From Prorocentrum cordatum (lineage: Eukaryota > Sar > Dinophyceae > Prorocentrales > Prorocentraceae), in the NCBI GenBank assembly GCA_963575745.1, contig CAUYUJ010016059.1, positions 790,849-854,848 on the forward strand: DNA of 64,000 bases, given 5' to 3'. Within the stretch, counting starts at the first letter, position 1, and the number at the start of each line of letters is the position of its first letter. Positions 26,750-36,506 of this stretch are shown one piece after another. The notes under the pieces were generated by a model, which did no database searches, was not told where the DNA came from, and saw only the letters and a program-made list of their open reading frames with translations. Position numbers and translations under genes: made by a program.

Positions 26750-27000
26750 CGGGGGTCGCCCCCCCCCCCCTCCGAAAATCCCCCCCCCCCCTGCCGGAAC
26801 CCCGCCGCCCCCCCCCGCTCTCCCCGGCAAAACCCCCCCCCTCCCTAACCCCTCCCCCCCCTCCCCTCGAACCGGGGGGGGTCACTACCGGTTCGAACCC
26901 CCCACCCCCTCCGGATCCGGAAAACGGGGGGGGTCACTACCGGTTCGAACCCCCCCCCCCCCCGAAAACCGGAGGGGGGTCACAACCGGTTCGACCCCCC
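26750..27000. repeat. G/C-run palindromic repeats around GGTTCGAACC, three copies
   Basis: The ten-base palindrome GGTTCGAACC occurs at 26890 and 26942, with a diverged copy at 26988. Each copy is followed by a long C run and preceded by a G run plus 'gtcactaccg'. The left part (26755-26860) is mostly C runs. The unit is the reverse complement of that at 45.12-45.34 kb. Confidence 0.85.
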
Positions 27001-27039
27001 CCCACGCACCGCCAGCAAACGACTCCCGGTCCCTACCAC

Positions 27040-27375
27040 CGTCCGCATCACATCCCCCACTGTTGTTCCCAGCGCCACTGTCCTCACCACCACTGTTCCC
27101 GCTGGTTCCACCACCGTCCCTACTGTCCCCACCAGTGCCCCCACCACTGTCGCACTGTCCCCTCTGTCCCCACCACTGTTCCCACCACGGCTCCATTCTC
27201 CCCACTGTCTCCACGGCCCCAACCACTGCCCGACTATCCCCACTGTCCCCACTGTCCCACTGACTCCTCCGCTGTCCCATTGAGCTGTCCCACTGTTCCC
27301 ACCACTGTCCCCACCACTGTCCCCACTGTACCTCTGTCCCATTGTCCCACCGCCGTCCTCGCCACCGCCTTCACC
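27040..27375. repeat. CCACCACTGTCCC minisatellite, copy 1
   Basis: Irregular repeats of 'ccaccactgtcccc', 'cccactgtcccact' and similar blocks of 12-15 bases. The same family in the same orientation fills 44876-45100. In both places it adjoins the GGTTCGAACC repeats, but the two parts are arranged differently relative to each other. Confidence 0.9.
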
Positions 27376-28268
27376 ACTGTCTTGGAAAGGTCGTTTACTC
27401 AACACAACTAAATGGCCACAGCCCTTGCCACATGTGCTGCCTGGAACGTTGCCTTATGGATTTCGCATATACAATGAGTTACAGAAGATGGTGTTATTTT
27501 CAAGCGGCGTCCAAACGAGCTCGGCAACATGATCGGACAACGGGTCGTGGTAACAATGACGGTTCGTACCATCGATCTTGGCAGCGACGCACGCTAAAGG
27601 CATAGCTGAATCAGAATGGAGGTGAGGAGGCCCTCTTTGGAAGGGCAGAGGCGAGGTTGAGGATGTCAGGGAGAGGTAAGTAGGAAAAGGAGGAGGAGGA
27701 GGACAAGGAGGAGGAGGAGGAGGAGAAGGAAGAAAAGGAGGAGGAGGAGGAGGAGGAGGAGGAGGAGGAGGAGGAGGAGTGGGGGCCATGGGGGACTCAG
27801 GTAGGAGCTAAATTGTTACAAACCTTCCCCTGACGATGAGCAGCAGCAGGCCTTCGACGGTCAATCGCTATGATTCCCACTGTCGCGCACTGGCCTGCTG
27901 CAGCACACCTGCAGCTGCCGCCAGCTCTCCCGCCAGCGAAAAAAAAAGAGGCACCGCTCTCGACACAGAAGGGGGTGAGCCAGGATGGCATGTTCACATA
28001 TCGCTTTGGGGTGGATGATCCGAGATCTCAGGACGGCCTCAGAGAAGAGGGGGAGGAGGAGGAGAAGGAGGAGGGAAGGTCGGCATTGATCGGGAGGAGG
28101 AGGAACGCTGCTAGGCGAGGGCCTTCCTACGCCTACGCATCTTCTGCGATGCAAGCCTTTCGGAAGTACTGAGCCTATCATCTTCTGAAATCTCTGAACT
28201 GGGAAGTTTCTAAAGAGAAACTCTGAGAAACCGATCCCACGGAACACATCACATAAAACATAGTTCAT
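27376..28268. other. Non-coding 3' flank with (GGA)n tract
   Basis: Contains a purine tract at about 27683-27780 (GGA triplets). The rest is downstream of the minus-strand gene ending at 28269. A short GGAGGA tract recurs at 28050. No poly(A) signal can be assigned; dinoflagellates lack a clear AATAAA rule. Confidence 0.55.
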
Positions 28269-30380
28269 CTAGGTTTTCGTTGGCTCCTTTACTTCACCTC
28301 GGTCTTGCACTTCTTCAGCGGGGGCTGCAGGGCTAAAGAGGGAGCTGCTGCTGCTGCTGCTGCTGGCGCCTTTTTCCAGAGCCGCCTCCTCCTTGAAAGT
28401 CTGCTCTGGAGACGGCTCGGCGCCAAGCGCGTCCAGCAGCTTCTTGGGCATCAGAATCTTCTGAACTCCGAGGCGCTCGAAAACGAAGCGCTGCGCGGCG
28501 TCTTTAACAACACCTGCGAGGGCCGAGTTCGCCAGCACGATGGCGCCCATGAGGATGGCGCCATCCTTGGCCGTCTGCTTGATTGACCCCATCCTCTCGA
28601 TGAGATCGCCCAGCTTCTTGACCTGATCGGCCTGCAACCAGGCGAGGCTCGTGAAGGAACCTTTGAGCTCGGTGACGATGCGCTCGGCATTGGGCAAGTT
28701 CTGCACGAACGAAGCCACGCCCTGGATCTCGGCCTCCCTCGTCGGATCCTTCTGGGCCGAGCTCAGCCGCACTTTCTTGGAACCCTCACCGTCGGAATCG
28801 AAACTCCAAGCCGTGAGCAGAGACCAGATGTTCTCTCCGCCATCGCCGTACTTCTGCAAGAACGCCTCCAGGAGGCCCGCGGCAAGATCCGTGACGAGCT
28901 GATCGAACGTGCACGACCACTCCGTGATCAAGAGCTCCTTCCACTCCGCCAGCTCGCTTTTCGAAGAGATCGGCTCCACCATCAGCGAGTAGGATTTCAA
29001 GGCATTGGTCAGCTGGATGGTGCCGACGACCTTGCCAGACGTCTTTGCCTCCATGACCCTCTTGACCATGAAATAGGACCGCATGGCTTGGACGATGGGC
29101 TGAACGCCTGGAGGCAAGCAACCAGCCCGCTCGGTAGCCGTTTGCAGGACCCTCGGCGTCACCGAGCAGCAGCCGTCCGACGATGCCAACTGGGTGATCA
29201 TACTCATGATTGGAGTGCTGATGGGGCTGGTAGCCACGAGCTCGTTGAACGTCTCGAAGGCGGATGACAAACTGCTGGCCTTGTCTGCTAGCCTCGGCGC
29301 ACACGTAATGGCACCCTCCTGCACCCAGAGGTCGCTCCACAAGCAGACCACGTTCTCCAGGGCCATCCCAGGCATTCGCATCTTCACGGCGCTCGCGCGG
29401 GCGAGTAGATCGGCCCGACGTCTCGCTTCCTGGATCGTCGCCCTCTCAAGAACCCCGATCTCGAAGGTAAGGATAGTTTTCGCCGCGGCAGAGAGGAACT
29501 TGAAGCAGTCTGCATCCGATGTCATCTTGCTGGTGTCCCCCACGCCACAGCGGATGCCATAGATGGTCTCGAGGTTGCCCGCGAAGTTGTCGTAGTAATT
29601 CAAGATCTCCTCGAGCCCCTTGCCAGTCGCTTGCAAGAAACCGTCCTTCAGGGAAATGAGCTCGGTACTCGTGGTGCCCTCGGTGTCGCCCAAGCTATCC
29701 ATGTGCGTTGAGAAACAATCGAAATGTTGAGAATGCGATTCGCTCGTGACGCCCACCATCAGGACCTCGTAGAGCTTCTCGATGTAGGATACGTTCTCCC
29801 CGCAGAGAAGATCATTGATGCTGTCGCGAAGCTCAACGATGCTCTTCTTGACGTCTGAGTCGAGCTCAGACCCCTCCGATGTACCTGCGATCTCCTGGAA
29901 TGGCGATCTCTCCCACGCTGCGCGAGCCCAGTTGGTAGCGCCAGCCCCTACCCTGATCATGCACCGAACTCTGTTGCTCAGCTTCTCCTTGTCTGCGTGC
30001 ACCTTGAGGGCATCGACCCTCAAGTCCCGAGGCATCTTCTCGTTGGCATCTACGGACAGCACCTTGCCAAATAATCGCATTGCAGTCAAGTCAGCCAGGA
30101 GTTGAGGTACCCATCCAGTAGCAGGGTCGATGCTCGAGCTGTCGACGTTCAGGTCGTTGATGCTGCACTCGCCGATGATGTGGTCGCACTGCGCCATGAG
30201 TGCCGTAAACTCAGTCATGGATATTCGCTTCAGGACCTTGTCTGCGAAAGTTAGGACCAAGTTGTGCTGGCACTGTGCAAGGATGTCGCCATCGCGCGTG
30301 ATGTCGCCAAACGTCGCCACCGACATGTGCTCGCTGCCACTGCTGTACTTCATCGTCATCAATGTCGTCCTCGTCTTCAA
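28269..30380 (-). CDS. Hypothetical protein, 703 codons, unknown family
   Basis: The longest clean open frame in the window. It is uninterrupted from about 30380 to a TAG at 28269-28271, with balanced amino-acid usage and no low-complexity core, so coding is very likely. The frame opens without an obvious ATG; the first ATGs in frame are near 30350 and 30323. Just upstream, in another frame, an ATG at 30487 starts a hydrophobic 36-residue stretch (MRRLLLLALIVAASS...) resembling a signal peptide, followed by an acid-rich GAC/GAT tract. The true N terminus may therefore lie there with one frame break between. The body is predicted mostly helical from its pattern (for example 'IEKLYEVLMVGV', 'LEEILNYYDNFAGNLETIYG'). 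The C terminus has an eight-serine run and a Pro/Glu/Lys tail. No catalytic motif or family was recognised. It follows the Cys-pair gene at 31.9 kb on the same strand. Confidence 0.75.
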   Translation of the reverse strand: MKTRTTLMTMKYSSGSEHMSVATFGDITRDGDILAQCQHNLVLTFADKVLKRISMTEFTALMAQCDHIIGECSINDLNVDSSSIDPATGWVPQLLADLTAMRLFGKVLSVDANEKMPRDLRVDALKVHADKEKLSNRVRCMIRVGAGATNWARAAWERSPFQEIAGTSEGSELDSDVKKSIVELRDSINDLLCGENVSYIEKLYEVLMVGVTSESHSQHFDCFSTHMDSLGDTEGTTSTELISLKDGFLQATGKGLEEILNYYDNFAGNLETIYGIRCGVGDTSKMTSDADCFKFLSAAAKTILTFEIGVLERATIQEARRRADLLARASAVKMRMPGMALENVVCLWSDLWVQEGAITCAPRLADKASSLSSAFETFNELVATSPISTPIMSMITQLASSDGCCSVTPRVLQTATERAGCLPPGVQPIVQAMRSYFMVKRVMEAKTSGKVVGTIQLTNALKSYSLMVEPISSKSELAEWKELLITEWSCTFDQLVTDLAAGLLEAFLQKYGDGGENIWSLLTAWSFDSDGEGSKKVRLSSAQKDPTREAEIQGVASFVQNLPNAERIVTELKGSFTSLAWLQADQVKKLGDLIERMGSIKQTAKDGAILMGAIVLANSALAGVVKDAAQRFVFERLGVQKILMPKKLLDALGAEPSPEQTFKEEAALEKGASSSSSSSSLFSPAAPAEEVQDRGEVKEPTKT

Positions 30381-30487
30381 TCGTCATGCATCAACGCCGA
30401 TACCTTGCTCGCCTTGGCGCTCAACCAGAGGAGGCAAAAAGTGGATGAGGCGGCAACAATCAATGCAAGGAGGAGCAATCGTCGCAT
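30379..30487 (-). other. Possible N-terminal signal peptide exon for the 703-codon protein
   Basis: Frame from ATG at 30487 to TGA at 30379: two arginines, a leucine/alanine/isoleucine core of about 15 residues, then Ser/Lys/Ala and a short acidic end (MHDD). This is the charge and hydrophobic pattern of a signal or leader peptide. The next frame begins exactly where this one stops, across a GAC/GAT-rich stretch prone to slippage. The ATG lies inside one arm of the inverted repeat at 30476-30540, so the leader could also be a chance product of that repeat. Confidence 0.35.
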
Positions 30488-30540
30488 TGCTCCCGTTCCT
30501 GGACCAAACACCTCCAGGAGCGGGAGCAATGCGACGATTG
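30476..30540. repeat. 28-bp inverted repeat, 9-nt loop
   Basis: Arms 30476-30503 and 30513-30540 are complementary at 27 of 28 positions, with a T/C difference at arm position 21. The arms start CAATCGTCGCATTGCTCCCG and the loop is CCAAACACC. It lies between the two minus-strand genes, next to a CTC/CAG-rich tract (30555-30680), and would form a very stable hairpin in DNA or RNA. Confidence 0.95.
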
Positions 30541-30554
30541 CCCCGGCAGGAAGA

Positions 30555-30680
30555 CGACGAGGTTCTGGAGATGGCGAGGTGGAGAGGGGGAGAGGGGGGG
30601 AGAAGGGGGGAGGAGGGAGGGAGGGGCAGGAGGAAGGGGAGGAGGAGGAGGAGCAGCAGCAGCAGCAGAAGGAGGAGGAG
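30555..30680. repeat. Purine-rich GGA/GCA tract
   Basis: GGGGAGA, GGA and GCA triplets. On the minus strand it is a long pyrimidine tract following the last protein-like segment of the gene above. It could be an intron or an untranslated spacer, but no convincing splice pair was found. Confidence 0.8.
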
Positions 30681-30699
30681 GATGCAGCCTCGTGAGGAG

Positions 30700-31915
30700 A
30701 TTCTCGTAGTCGCGCTGCCTGAACTTCTTGTTCCACAGCACGCTGACCGACCAGTTGGCCTCCGTCTCTTCGAGGGTCTGCTTGCCAAGCTCCAGCAAGT
30801 TCGCGTTGCCGCCTCCCTTCTGCGCCTTCCTCGTGCTCTGAACCTGGCCCTCGAGCTTCCATGGCGCCGTCGCCGTCGGCATCGGCGTAGCGCAGCTCCT
30901 CGGAGAAACGGGCGGCTCGCTTTCGGCGTGGCCGAAGCTGCCAAGCCCGCCCCTGCGCGACGCCCCACTGGCGACGGAAATGGCATCGTCGGGAGGGCAA
31001 GCCTGAGCGAAGGCAGGCGCCGAGCAGCTCGAAGCTGAGGCCGAGAAAGAGTCTGACGGTGCTCTCGTCGACGGGAGACCCATGCCAGGGGCACCGTCCT
31101 CCACGGCGGCCCCCTCGGCACCCGTGACCTCGTGGAAGCCCTCCTTGTTCGTCAAGTTCCAGTCCTTCGCCAGGCCCTGTTCAGCGGCGGTGCCCAAGTC
31201 GTCGTGATCCTCCTTCCGCACGATGGCCGAAGTCTTGGAGACGCCATGGCGGTACCTGTAGGACGTACCAGGCTTCTTGTCAGGCACAAAGACGCCGAAC
31301 TCGCTGGTCTTGCCAACGCCAGTCTCGAAGCCAAGCGTCACGCTGATGTACTTGATGAGGCTCTCGCGTGAGTCGCACTGAATGGAACGGACACGGGCAA
31401 ACGCGAAGAGCTCTGCGAAGTCGCCCTCGACGAAGGCGCCCTCGAAAGACTTCGACTCCTCAACTGTGGAATGTTTGACGTTCACTGCTTCGGTCAGTTG
31501 GCACCCGTCCTTGCCAGATGCATGATCTTCACGCAACCTCTCGTGTCTGTCTTGCTCCTCCTTATCCGCTGCCTTCTTTGCGATGACATCCTTAGCGGTC
31601 GTACCTTTCGGGTAGTACTTCTTGCGGACGTATAGGCAGTTCCCGCACCCGGCCCCCCATTGGCGTCTTCACGCCAGTGGTGCTGCAGACTTCACTCTTC
31701 GGCCACCACAAGTAAGCACCAGACGTGTGGCGGTCGAACGCGTGCGTGTCCTGATGGCACGTATCGCACGTCCTCGCACGAGCTTGCAAGTTCGGGTGGT
31801 CTGATCCATCCGTCTGCGCCTTGCTCGACTGCTGCGGCTTCTTCTGCTCCCCGATCAGCCGCGCTGGCTGCTTCGCCTTGGCCGATGGGGCCTTGGCCTT
31901 ACCGTGCTTGCCCAT
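30700..31915 (-). pseudogene. Hypothetical protein with two Cys-x2-Cys pairs, one-base frame break
   Basis: Begins at ATG 31915 (MGKHGKAKAPSAKAKQ, a basic Lys/Ala-rich N terminus). It reads through CDTC, WWPKSEVC and then, after a frame change at a G6 run (plus-strand C6, 31653-31658), CGNCLYVRKKYYPKG. Removing one G restores a single frame and brings the two Cys-x2-Cys pairs together, a plausible structural zinc site of about 45 residues. Downstream come a charged helix (KDVIAKKAADKEEQDRHERL), a compact-looking domain (DFAELFAFARVRSIQCDSRE), a Ser/Pro/Ala-rich linker and a final conserved-looking block (WSVSVLWNKKFRQRDYENLL) ending about 30700. Beyond that the frame enters a CTC/CTG tract and stops at 30460. 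Family unknown. The break may be a sequencing slip, in which case the gene is intact. Confidence 0.6.
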
Positions 31916-34900
31916 CAACTGCCGAATGAAGGTGCCTCCAACGGGGATGCGAGCCCCCCGAACGCTGGAGGCCCCAGCGAACCAAGCGTCTTGGCGGTCG
32001 CTGTGACGGCTGGCGAACGCCAAAACGGCTCGCGCCTCAAAGGCTCTCTGGGAGGTGGAGGTGGAGGTCGGAAGGAAGGAGGGGATGAGCTGAAGAAGTT
32101 GACACAGGACCCCCAAAGCTCCCAAACCCCAACAAGCCTCACGAGCTCGAAGCACCCAGAGCCCTAAGACCCCCAATGTCCAAACGTCCGAAGAGCTTGA
32201 ACGCTGAAGAGCCCCAAAGCCCTAAGTACCCCCAAGAACCCCAAAGCCCCAAGAACATCTGGAGCCCTGAGAGCCTTACCCAAGATCCCTCCCAAAGAGT
32301 GCTAGGTTGCCCTACGCCCTACCAAGATTCGTATCATGCTATGCCGATTGTCTACGGCACTACGGCACGCACTGCAATGGAATGCAATTGATGGCATACG
32401 CCGAACGTTGCGCACCGTAGTGAGCATGGAGTGTTGTGGCGACGTTTGCGAGTGCGTTTACTTACTTGTTTGCTGGAGTGCGTGTTGAAGTTGGATATTG
32501 GATGTGAGCTGCTTGCAACCTAGCTTGGATACTAAATGCTTGGGCCTTGAAGCCCGTGTCGGTGTATGCTTGTTTGATCGCAACCTGTATGTGAAAGCAC
32601 GGCGGTCGATTTGCAAGTTGCAATGCCGTTGGGGGTGATGGGGATGCCAGGGCACGAAAGCCATCGCAAGGCATCCACCTACGCAAGAGACAAGGATGCA
32701 CGAGCACAACGGACTACGCAGGATTCCAAGATGCACGCAAGCATGCAATTGCTCATGGCTCAAGGGTGTGGGGATGCAAGACCAATGGCGCTCCTCATTT
32801 TTATCAATCCCAGGCTGCGTACGCAGGCGGTGCGAGTGTAAGAACTCGCAGAAAGCCGAATCTGAGCAGGAAGAGTATATACATTTAAACTAAGGGCTAA
32901 GAGACATAATCACATCGCACGCCAGCAACTTTGGAATGTCAGTCACCCCAGCACGTCTAAGAGGTGATAAAATCAAGCATGGAAGGTGAACCATCGAAAC
33001 ATACCAAGCCGTCAGAGACATCGAAGCGTAGATCAATCACAGTGGGATACACAGCTCTACCAACCATTCAGTTAGGCATGAGTTGGGAATCCATGCCTGC
33101 CATGGCATTTGAGATGGCACCCCCCCTGGCATCACCAGCACCACCAGCGACATCAGGTGGCAAGAAAGATGGGTGTGTCCCCCAACCACGCAGCCGAACG
33201 CACAATCATCACGACGATTGTCTAAAGAACGCACCCGAGTCCCAGTGAACGCCAAGGTGAGGTCCAGCCCCATGTTGCCCAGGGCGGGCGCTGACTGCTG
33301 CGAAGGCGTCTCCAAAGGGTCGCGATAGCGCCCTTGAGCGACCCCCCGTGGCGGCCCTGGCGCAGCCGCGGACGCCGAGTCAAAAATGGGATGCTCGAAC
33401 TTGATCAAACATCAAGTTCTTGGCCGTCAGCTGGGCGAGTCGGGCAAGGGCCAGGGATATCTTTTTTCGGACGCACCTCGACCTTGCATGGGATTTTAAG
33501 GGTGAGATATGCGTCTTTGGTGTATCCTGGCGGTAATTTATACAGGTTCATGCGGATGATGAGGCCCTTTTATCCGAATCGTTCCGTCATCATTTTCAAT
33601 CAACCCCGCTGCCGCAGCCAGTGTAGCAAGAACAACATGAAATGTAAGTAAGGAACGAGAAACCACTGGTAGCGGACGCGGCTGAATTGTTCGAGACACA
33701 AACAGCCCTCCGGCAACAAATAAAGAATTGGATCCGCAGGCACGAGGGGCAGCGCCCCCCCTCTTCCTCCAGAAAAAAAGCCACAAAGCCCGAACAACTG
33801 AAGAACCCAAGCCCAAACCGCCCTAGACCCCCCAAAACCAGAAAGCCCAAATAACCCAAACTGCTTCGAACGACCAAGAACAAAAATCCTAAAAACAACC
33901 AAGAAGTTCTAGACCCACGCAAGCTACTTCCTGTCTTCCAAGAGCACCCACGAATCCACTTGGGCCAGCAACGCCTAAAAAAATCTAGAGAAAAACGCTG
34001 CAAAGGCAAATGGTCCGACACTCACGAGCGTTATTCGCTTGTAGCATGCGTTTGCATTTGCCGTGCACGTGGTGCAATGTACATGTGAATGCATGCGGTT
34101 GCATAGTGGTGAAGTACGCATGATTGTGTTTGAAGTATGGTGGGTGGTTCCGGAACGCTGGCACGCGGAAGGCGCGCGGGCTCAAAATTAGAACCCTCCC
34201 ATCGGACGCCGTTTAAAAGTTCGAAGTAACCCCGCGCAAATACGCCAACACCGACGCCACGCGCAGACGACGCACGCATTCCCATCACGTACGCGCGCGC
34301 CCGCCGTGCATTGATCCACCACCTGGCACGCGATGGACCCGTGGCAATATCCAGTTGCCCCGCCCAGCTATTCCAACCCGAAACGCTAGGGCCTATGTTA
34401 GGTTTATCCAACCTGCGTCTTTATCGCTCACATGTTCGCGCTGGCCGTAGGCGCAGCATTGCGCGTCGCGCGCATTGGCCAGCGTGCTCACGCGCTGCGA
34501 ACTCATTCTGAAGTCGCGGCCCACTTTGGCCAGCACCGAGTTAATCTTCAACAACGTGCCGTCATCGACGTCGTAACAGTAGACCGACCAGAAATATCCA
34601 CGCGCACGTGAGCGCCCAGGCGCATTGCACCGATCGAAGCCGCTGACGACTTGCGAATTGCGAATCCATGTGACCATCCCATTGGCCAACGTATCGGGTC
34701 GACTTGGGACCGTAGGCCAACGCGCATGTTCTTTCATTCCCAAAGAACCGTTGCGCGCTCGAGTGGAACGCTACCCCAGCCGAATATTATGGGCCATTGT
34801 TCCCACCGAAGGCCGTCGGCCGCCGCAATGGCCTCTTGATGTCAAATCAATTCAACATGTCCGCGAACTAAATTCTCCCGCAGCAACCGCGCGTTTGCTG

Positions 34901-35377
34901 GTCGCGCGGCGAAGCCCAATGCCCCCGCGTCGCCCACGCGGTCGCCACTGCACCAACGACAAGATGTGTCGAGAACGAGCTTCTGCGCATGAGCCATTGC
35001 CACGCTGGCGTTTAGCGCGCATTGGTTCAAAGCCTTCGGCCCCCCGTCGCATCCACAGCGCCGTTGCGAGACCGCCGCCAGTGGGCGCGACCAGCCGCGC
35101 TAATGGATGCGCTGTCGCCGACGCGACGCGCATTGGGATAGCAACTAGATCTAGTCGTGCGCGCAGCGAAAACAACGCAGCAATCGCGCGCGGCAAGCGC
35201 GCGTGCGCGATGCACTTGAACGCGCGCGCGATGCGTCATGCGCATCGTTTGCATCGCGCGCAAAGCGTATGCTCCCTGCGCATCAATCATGCATCCATTT
35301 GCTGAACGCAAGACGCCATGTAAACCGCGTGACGTGCACGCGCCACACATGCAATTCAGGATCACAGAACTCGAGCG
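31916..35377. other. Non-coding stretch between gene and minisatellite
   Basis: 32.18-32.29 kb is a run of 'agccccaaagccctaagtaccccc' blocks (CCCCAAAG-type), echoed on the same strand at 33.78-33.92 kb. From 34.2 to 35.35 kb the DNA is rich in GCGC and CGCG. No frame carries a recognised motif, and overlapping frames occur on both strands. Confidence 0.5.
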
Positions 35378-35605
35378 TTCAGGCGCGATTCAGGCGTGAT
35401 TCAGTCCGATTCAGGCCGGTTCAGGCTTATTCAGGTCTGATTCAGGTCGATTCCGGTTAATTCAGGTCGATTCAGGTTTGATTCAGGTCAATTCAGGCCT
35501 ATTCAAATCTGATTCAGGTCTTGTTCAGGTCGATTCAGGTTGATTCAGGCTGGTTCAGGTCGATTCAGGCCTGTTCAGGTTTGATTCAGGTCGGTTCAGG
35601 TATGA
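35378..35605. repeat. TTCAGG minisatellite with 10/11-bp units
   Basis: Twenty-two consecutive units beginning TTCAGG (two have a changed core, one reads TTCAAA). By hand count 14 spacings are 10 bases and 7 are 11 bases, a mean of 10.33 over 217 bases. The variable part is usually TCGA, TTGA or CCTG. No coding sequence runs through it. Confidence 0.95.
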
Positions 35606-36505
35606 CAAGCACACGTAAATGTCACCTCGCAGCAATGCCCGCAAGTGCCACGCGATATAGCATCGCGTGAATCGCGTTGAGCGGCGAGCGGGGGCTTGCG
35701 TGCCACATGCCAGGCTGCGCAGGCTGCATTGAGCGGAAACGTTCGGCCTCGGCCAATCACGCAGGCGTGGAGCTTGCCCCGAGGATGATGGTTCGCATGG
35801 CATTTCCTGTCATTCGCGCGGCGTGGCTCATCGCTGCCTGCGCCCAACGCCGACGGCGTGCAACGGCGGCCCCGGGCCGCGCAATTGCCGACGGCGTGGC
35901 CCTTTGCGCAGGGGCGAGAGGCGGCGCCGCCATGCGCGGCATAGCCGCGCGCGGCAAAGTCCTGCGGGGGTCGCGCAATTCTGGCAGGCGACTGGGTTGG
36001 CCTTGTGGCAAGGCCCCTGGCTGGGGCGCCTGTAGAAGATCCTTAATGCCCGAACAGCTGCCTTACTGGCGTCCCCGATGCCGATGACCCTCAACTGGAC
36101 GGTGCAGCGAACTCCTTGGCCGCGCCGACATGGCCCCGCTCGCCGACTCGCGCCATCGCCACCGCGCGCCAATGCCTTGCGCGGGGCGTCGAGCCAACGC
36201 AGCCGCTTCCACGCGCAATGTAGCGGCTGCCGACTGGCAGCGGTCAACGGTTGTAGTGGTGGGTGGGGCTGGTTATGGCGGGGCGGGGCGGGGTGGGGGG
36301 GGGGGCATCGGCCAGTCGGCGTTGCGATGTTGGGCACAGCAGCCACCCAACTTGCCGACGTTTGCATGACTGATGGGCCACGCTGAACCTAGCGCGCATG
36401 CATGCGTTACGCACAAGTTTGCGCGAGAAGTCACGCGTTGGCTAACGCGCGCTCCCCAGCGAGCGACGAGCGAATTGCCTAACGACCTGGGGCTGCACTT
36501 GCGCG
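35606..36505. other. CG-rich non-coding stretch
   Basis: Contains many GCGC-rich palindromes and a G14 run at about 36292-36305. Open frames occur on both strands and are Ala/Arg-rich. No gene is supported. Confidence 0.5.
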
Positions 36506-36506
36506 C

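Noticed and set aside
26890-26951. GGTTCGAACC as tRNA T-arms
   Set aside because: The motif is a simple palindrome in a G/C-run repeat; no other tRNA arm is present.
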